Below, piece by piece: positions 58,101 through 64,000 of a stretch of DNA of 64,000 nucleotides. The stretch comes from Malus domestica (lineage: Eukaryota; Streptophyta; Magnoliopsida; Rosales; Rosaceae). The position numbers were made by a program, and so were the translations under genes. Location: positions 3,541,501 through 3,605,500 of the forward strand of contig NC_091673.1 in the NCBI RefSeq assembly GCF_042453785.1, written 5' to 3'. The stretch's first letter is position 1. Each line of letters begins with the position of its first letter. The notes under the pieces were generated by a model that was not told where the DNA came from, ran no database searches, and saw nothing but the letters and a program-made list of their open reading frames with translations.

Positions 58101-58825
58101 ATCTGAAAATGGTTGGACGCCAATTTGGCATCTCTCCACAAGATCTTTGGCCAAACAAACACTCTTGGATATCGACTGCAGAATTTCCATTGCATTTTCT
58201 GGGCAGTTTTCAGCCGTCTTCAACACCATAATCGCCATGGAAGCTCGATATAGGTAGCATGCAGTTTCGATAAAAAATTCCCATCCCACCTCTAGGCTTG
58301 ATACCGATACTGCGATCTCTGAAATGGATGCCAATATGGTCTCTGCAAGATTCTCGATCGGATTTCCATCTTCCTTGAGCTGAAAAGAAGAACGAGACAG
58401 GTTAATTTGTACCGCTTGTGGTAGCCTTAACTGAAAAATGATTTGCAACTAAAGAAGTTAATGAAGGTTAATCACTTCAATTTTTTCATGCTATCTTATA
58501 CTTAATCCTAGTCAGTAACATATCTGCTATGCTTTGCTGCTGATTAGTTTATGATGTGTACTAAAAAAATGAAATATCACGTTTCTATCGCGTTCTAGCA
58601 CCTCGGAAAACTGGCTTGTGAATTTTTTTTTTCCCTGCAGACTCATAATTCTCAGACACATAAGAAGTGTAAAAGACTCTAAAAAAAAACGAGTTCATCA
58701 GAAGGCTCCTACCGACATCAAATTGAAGTTGCTCGGCAGAAGACTTTGGAAAGGCGAAACTTTCGATTACCAGTCACTGACAATCGCTTGAACGTTTCAG
58801 CAATCTCAGCGCAGAAAGTACTCAT
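55125..58825 (-). CDS. PUB42: U-box/ARM-repeat E3 ubiquitin ligase (PUB42-like)
   Basis: Plant U-box E3 ligase that would transfer ubiquitin from an E2 to unknown targets. Exons 58379-57222, 57121-56812 and 56710-55125 join in phase. A proposed first exon 58825-58778 (MSTFCAEIAETFKRLS, donor GTGACT) gives 1033 residues in total. An N-terminal helical UND-type region precedes the U-box at about 245-320 (EPLYESFFCPLTKKIMDDPV, then YERKAIVEWF and CPTTGQKL). The rest is armadillo-type repeats (QVRSVGILPLLVQCLEYEDK, RRAAFNALGQLSLYHPNGKI). A basic, proline-containing insert (CGSPRRRKTPLC) interrupts the late repeats. The first exon is uncertain: the long second exon has no early ATG, so an upstream exon is required. 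Homology to Arabidopsis PUB42 is inferred from content and position. Confidence 0.88.
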
Positions 58826-59957
58826 CGTTTACTTGGATTCTTAGGAGCAGGTGTGCACAAGACTTGGTCAGCTAGCAGTCACTTCTGGTTTGGTTAAAAA
58901 ATTTCCTTCAGATGGACTAAAAAGCGGCTGGTATTGGTCAATTTTGCATCTGGTCTTCCAACATGATAGGGTTTCGATTGCGTTACGTTGTTATTATATG
59001 ATTCTTTTGTTCTCCATTACGCGCTTCGGATTGCGTTGGCAAGTAGTTTCCTTACGTTTTATGACGAAGGCTTTGAATGGGTGATGATTCGCTCTAACAA
59101 GGTAGGGTTTTCTTCAGAACTTCAATATAGTATTCGAGCACTGTAGGTTATTTGACTTTCTTGCTGTGCAAGTTGTAACACTATATACGTAATCACGAAA
59201 ATGTCAAAATTATCACTATCAGTGTATTATTCCGAAGTTATTTAGAATAATTATAAAATGTTATCACATAACTAAAATAACTAAAAACGCTTCTAAAAAT
59301 GTTTAATATGAAAATTTAAATGATTTGGTTTTATAGTGGGACCAAGATTGTCAAAGGGTGTTCATACCAACACGCAAAATTGAAATCAATAATCTGTATA
59401 TTATAATAAAGTAATGAAGTTGTCCCCAATCATTTCAACAGTATCATATGAAAGAGTCAGGTCAAGGTCATATGGAAGTGCCAGATATCAGACTCGTTCA
59501 AAAGAGCAAGCACCATCTCCTTGTATTCGTATAACTTCCAATCATCTGCCATACCAATGTATGTATCCATTTTAGTGTCTATCGTCTACACATTTGATTT
59601 AAGATAAGCTAATTTTATTGTCAATCGAAAATCGATAAATTTCAAACAGATGAGAATTGACCAATGCAACACTGAATCGAGTTCTTAACATGTACTTTTC
59701 TTTGTCTACCTAATTTCACACGCCTACAACAAATAAAATAGTTGAATGGTTTTAATATAACTACCAAGTTAAACCATTCAAAACCAAATCTCCTTTTTTG
59801 TACCCACTAAAAGTACACATATGAATATCAAACGAAAACCTCAAATTATCATAGCATTCCCTTTCTATCGTAATTTAAAAAAAAAAAAAGGAAACACAAA
59901 TGGAAGAAAAAATTCAACAATTTTGTCTTGTAAATCATTACTACAGAGAGTAAAAAA
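58826..59957. other. Upstream of the U-box gene, no further gene
   Basis: Includes the U-box promoter. The plus ORF at 58851-59084 overlaps the presumed leader and shows nothing recognisable. The remainder is AT-rich. Confidence 0.4.
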
Positions 59958-60219
59958 TGTTGGAAAATATTATTATTTAAATTTATTTTAATGTTTGGTA
60001 TTTTGGACTTAGCCCTTTAGTATTAGTGTTTCATTTCCTTGCCTATTAGGGTTATATTAGTTTATATATATATATATGGTACTTTGTAACTCTATATAAT
60101 TGTAAGTTATTTACAATGTAGCCTCTTAGGGTTTTATAGCCGTTTCGGCATTCTCGTTAATTTAATAATATTCTTATTATTTTGTAGTCTTGTTTCGTAG
60201 CGCACTCTGATATTCAACT
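59958..60219 (+). mobile_element. Short solo LTR (copia/TRIM-like)
   Basis: Starts TGTTGGAAAATATTATT and ends GATATTCAACT (the expected CAACA with a changed last base). The 5-bp flank AAAAA appears on both sides (59953-59957 and 60220-60224), which is weak because the flank is low-complexity. Interior phrases (TTAGGGTTTTATAGCCG, TTCGGCATTCTCGTTAA) resemble copia LTR ends. Confidence 0.6.
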
Positions 60220-60224
60220 AAAAA

Positions 60225-61060
60225 CACTTCAATTATGGAAGGAGGGAAAATGGGTGCAAATAACCAGTGCTCAATAGAAATCACTGCCTAGTCATCAACT
60301 CTTTGTAAGCCAAGAATAGAAAAGTTTAGGATCTAGCATGATAGTTTCAGTTACTTGAGATTTTCCAATGTTCGTAATCATTTTGCTGCTTTATAAACTA
60401 ATGTATTGGCAATGACATATAATGCATATAAAGCTACTAGGGCCAATTCAAATCAGTATGAGTGTTTACTTCATATCATCATTATTACAGTTGAAACTAT
60501 CCTACTGTATGTACACATATACTACGATGCAAAGAGGGCTTGCATGATTGTGAATCGTTAAAGACCAAACTATCACGCTGCAAACGATAATATCTCTGAT
60601 CAGCATTGAAGGGGGTTGATAATGCCAAAGTGGCTCCTTGAATATGTAACAAAGGTGATGTCCATCAAGCACTTGAAAAGGTGCACTATACTGCATAAAC
60701 ATGGGGAATGCAAAAAATAAGAATTATAAAACCTAAAGCCAATCAAACTCATGGATCTACCTTTATCTGAGCATCTTCCACCCAAATTTTATTACATCAG
60801 AACTATCATAGACATTCATTGAGTAATGAGTGACTACAAATCTGTCAATTTTGGATTAATGCCTTTCTTTTTCGTATAATGCACGGTAATGAGATTTTGA
60901 AATTTTAACAAACAACACCTCTATTCCTATTGAATTACCATTATGCAGCTGATGGCAAACAATCATATTATTTGAGTCACTGTGTTTTCAGTTTTAGTAT
61001 AGATTAAATATAGCAGTGAAGACAATGGGTGTACAAAGAGAAACAATTTGATTAAATAAA
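60225..61060. other. Intergenic, no gene recognised
   Basis: AT-rich sequence with small overlapping minus ORFs (60502-60785) that show no family motif. Confidence 0.35.
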
Positions 61061-61065
61061 TAGAA

Positions 61066-61368
61066 AATTGTAGCAATAGTTCTTCAACTTTAACTCAATT
61101 AGAATAATGGTTTCTCAACAAAAAATATGTGATCACTGGTCCCTTAACTTGTCAATACGTACATATATGATCATTTTCGTTAACTCTGTCAAAACTTCCG
61201 TAAAAAATGAGTCACGTTTGTGGCACAAGAGGCTGAATGAAGGGGCAAATAAGCAAAACGAAAGTTTTGACGTAGTTAATGAAAATGACTATAGCTGCAA
61301 GTTTTGACGAGTTAAAGGACCAATAGTCATGAATTTTTAGTTGAGAAATCATTGCTATAATTTCCTCG
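61066..61368. mobile_element. Inverted-repeat MITE (superfamily unclear)
   Basis: The left end AAATTGTAGCAATAGTTC mirrors the right end, which inverted reads AAATTATAGCAATGATTTC. The inner arms TTTCTCAACAAAAAATATG and TCAACTAAAAATTCATG also pair, as do ACTGGTCCCTTAACTTG and ATTGGTCCTTTAACTCG. No clean duplication was seen, so the borders are approximate. It lies about 500 bp before the polymerase gene. Confidence 0.55.
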
Positions 61369-61877
61369 TAAGTAAAAACAGGGCTTTCTTGGAAAAATAT
61401 TAAATTGTTTTGGGTGTGAGAGAATGGTAAAAGAAGTGGGTGTCCAAAAGAAAAAATTTAAGAGTAAACAGAATTTCCCACCAAATTAGAACGAAGCCCA
61501 CCACCGTATAAACAAATCAACCAATTGGGTCAGCCCAATTAGTTTTGAGTTGTAAAACGGGTCGACTCGGGAAAACTTCTAGCCGAAGCCGACGGTCCAA
61601 CGGCTTTATCAAACGCAGAGAGAACGTAGGTTTAAGCAGGGTTTTAAAGGCGGCCACTCACCCAGTCACTCCTCCTTCCTCCCGCCACCCACCTCCTAGA
61701 GATCCCAGTTTTCCGGTTCATTTATATAACTTTTATTTTTATCACTAAATTTTGTATTTTTTTTTTAAGCTCCCAATTTTCTGCTACTCCGATAGTTGAA
61801 GATTTTTCATGTGATGTCCCGTAATCTTTCATCTCCTGCAACTTTGATTGATTAGTTTGCAGTATTCACTGGGAATT

Positions 61878-63939
61878 ATGTGGAGAAACTTCGCCAAAAA
61901 GGTTGCTTCCAGAAAGGAAAATCTTTCCTCACAGTTTCATTTGGGTTCTGCTACTTCTTCTTCGGTGAAATTTTATCAAGAATCGAGCTTTCTCGAGAAA
62001 ACCAGGCATTTCGAGGCCCGGAACTGCGCAAACAATAGGTTTTTGGTGATGGGTTTTCCACAAATTGGCGATAAAGCTTCCCAGAAGGACGAATTGGGTA
62101 GATGCAGTTTGATGAATCCGAGTTACTCTCATGCCGTTTCTGGGTTTTGTAGCTATGCCAGAGGCTATGCCAGTGCCGCCGAGGCCATTGCTTCGACGGA
62201 TGGGGAGGAAGACTCGTCAGGGTCTGAAGAAATTCAGGAATTGTTGGAGGATTTGATCAGAGAGAACAACAAGGTGGAGTCCCATTTCAAGCAGACGAAG
62301 AAAGTGGTGGGTGGTATGGGAGTAGGGAAGTACAATCTCCTCCGGAAGAGGCAAATAAAGCTGGAGACCGAGGCGTGGGAGGAGGCGGCCAATGAGTACC
62401 AAGAGCTTTTAGTGGACATGTGTGAGCAGAAGCTTGCACCCAATTTGCCATACATTAAGTCATTGTTTCTTGGCTGGTTTGAGCCTTTACGAAACGCCAT
62501 TGCAGAGGACCAAGAGGCCTGCAGACAACCGAACAGTCGAGCGAGTCATGCTCCGTATTTTGATCACTTACCGGCTGATAAGATGGCGGTTATCACAATG
62601 CACAAGTTGATGGGGCTGTTGATGACAAATAATGGCGGAGTAGGGAGTGTCAGGGTAGTCCAAGCTGCTTGTGCGATAGGTGAAGCCATTGAGAATGAGG
62701 TATGCGAGCTCACTATTTTCTTATTTGGTAAATTTTATAGCTGTGCTGAATTTGATTTTGGTTCCTAAGCTGCCGGTACTTTGAACATTCATTTTGGCTC
62801 AGATTTTAGTTAGTGATCAACTATCAGTTTGTTCGGTTTGGTAGAAACTTAAACTCCCTGTGTTCACACAAACGTGAACTTCGGTTTCTAGGAGTATATT
62901 TGTAATGTATAAAACTGAGTCCCTTGATGTCTCATGCCTTCATGACTAGTTGAAGGCTTTTCTCATGAGGTAGTAATGCTTCTTTCAGCATCCAGTGAAA
63001 TAATGTTGACATTCCATTTTCCATTTATCGTTGGCTTTGAACATCTTAGGAGTTAAATATAGTAATCATGTGTATCAGGTTAGGATACACAGGTTTTTGG
63101 AGAAGACAAAGAAGAAGAAGAACCTTACTGATAAGAAGCCTGAAGATGAATCTGATCCTGTGGCCATTGAACAAGAGAAACTAACGATCAGCGAGCAAGA
63201 GAAATTGACCAAAGAAAAAGAGAGACTTAGGAAAAAGGTTAACAAACTGATAAAAAAGCAGAAAATGAAGCAAGTAAGGGAGATTGTGAAGGAACAAGAA
63301 GACTTGAAGCCATGGGGTCAGGAAGCCCATGTTAAGGTTTGTGATGCTTATAGATTTAAATATGCAAACTGTCTTGTTATTGTTGTTGCTATATTATCTT
63401 GGTCCTTGTACTTGCCAGGTTGGCTGTCGATTGATACAGTTGTTGATGGACACAGCTTATATACAACCTCCGGTTGATCAATCAGGAGATGCTTCACTCG
63501 ATATACGCCCTGCATTTGTACATGTTCTTAAGACTGTCACTAAAGACACACAGTAAGAAATGTTGGATCTTTGTTTTACTTAAACCCTCTCTTTGTCTTG
63601 TGTCTATCTAGCTCTCCACCAGTGTCTATATTCTTATACTTCTGTGGGTTTCTTGTAATAGGAAGACTAGTAGGAGATATGGTATGATAGAATGCGACCC
63701 ATTAGTTCACAAAGGCATGGAGAAAACTGTAAGTAGAACAAATTTAAAGCTGATTTGGCTCATGCTCATGATTCTAGTTTGCTTTTTTATCCGTTTTTGT
63801 TCTTGCAACTTACAAGAGTATTTTTACAAATGTATTTATACCTGAGTGAAACTCTACTGATTTCTGTTCTGTCCGAGCAGGCAAGGCACATGGTCATTCC
63901 TTATATGCCTATGTTGGTACCCCCTATCAACTGGACAGG
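61878..63939 (+). CDS. RPOTm: Phage-type mitochondrial RNA polymerase (RPOTm-like), 5' part
   Basis: Single-subunit T7-type RNA polymerase that transcribes the mitochondrial genome; the gene continues past the window end. Exons seen are 61878-62699, 63079-63336, 63419-63552, 63662-63728 and 63881-63939, all with GT/AG borders and matching phase. The N-terminus MWRNFAKKVASRKENLSS is basic and Ser-rich, a likely mitochondrial presequence. The N-terminal domain follows (WEEAANEYQELLVDMCEQK, HLPADKMAVITMHKLMGLL), then a charged Lys/Glu stretch in exon 2. Exon 5 gives HMVIPYMPMLVPPINWTG, the conserved block before the polymerase core. The catalytic palm is not in the window. ATG 61878 is the first ATG in a frame that extends upstream only with non-ATG codons. 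RPOTm versus the dual-targeted RPOTmp is judged from gene order. Confidence 0.9.
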
Positions 63940-64000
63940 GTATGTAGTGTTTAGATTAGTTGGACTTCGTAGTTTCAAATTAGCTAGATTAAGCACTTTG

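Noticed and set aside
1-64000. CRISPR arrays, operons, bacterial ribosome-binding sites
   Set aside because: The sequence is eukaryotic, and no regularly spaced short repeats or prokaryotic gene layout occur.

Overview
The window is nuclear DNA of a flowering plant: AT-rich, with intron-split genes (GT-AG junctions) separated by transposon-rich spacers. The gene content is eudicot. A Cassandra-type solo LTR, tRNA-derived SINEs and Tourist-, hAT- and Mutator-type elements resemble those I associate with Rosaceae, probably the apple/pear tribe. The species assignment is inference.

Layout. 1-5.6 kb is gene-poor, with two SINE-like pieces and a 1-kb foldback element. 5.6-7.4 kb (-) is a ZIP metal transporter. 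8.7-10.6 kb (+) is a broken, internally deleted copy of PHYLLO (vitamin K1 pathway). 11.4-11.8 kb (-) is a decayed array of cysteine-rich units. 12.6-18.0 kb (-) is a plant mobile domain-PP7 phosphatase fusion gene (MAIL3-like). 18.2-19.1 kb is a second foldback Mutator-like element. 20.5-23.5 kb (-) is a small secreted cysteine-rich peptide gene whose 5' leader is split by a 2.4-kb non-autonomous LTR retrotransposon. 23.7-29.1 kb is mostly transposon sequence (Cassandra, Tourist, a gypsy-like LTR) plus one unidentified spliced unit. 29.4-29.7 kb (+) is a second intact cysteine-rich peptide gene. 30.3-34 kb (-) is a WIT1/WIT2-type nuclear-envelope protein. 35.7-36.9 kb is a PIF/Harbinger derivative. 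37-45 kb is a gene desert with MITEs. The rest carries bHLH49-like (+), a single-exon DYW PPR protein (+), a SAM-like plus peroxiredoxin-like-2 protein (-), a U-box/ARM E3 ligase (-), and the 5' part of a phage-type mitochondrial RNA polymerase (+) that runs off the window end.

Two points stand out. First, the conserved genes follow the Arabidopsis chromosome 1 order as I remember it: PHYLLO At1g68890, WIT2 At1g68910, bHLH49 At1g68920, PPR At1g68930, PUB42 At1g68940, RPOTm At1g68990. The degenerate PHYLLO therefore looks like a fractionated copy at the ancestral position. Second, three loci spread over 18 kb encode, or once encoded, peptides with the spacing C-x5-C-xn-C-x6-C-x4-C-x-C. The two intact ones have a signal-peptide exon, a phase-1 intron and a cysteine-rich second exon. 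This resembles legume NCR/late-nodulin or defensin-like genes and is the best candidate for an undescribed system here.

Coordinates come from reading the sequence by eye. Exon borders were checked for GT/AG and reading phase. Family assignments rest on remembered motifs, with no database search.
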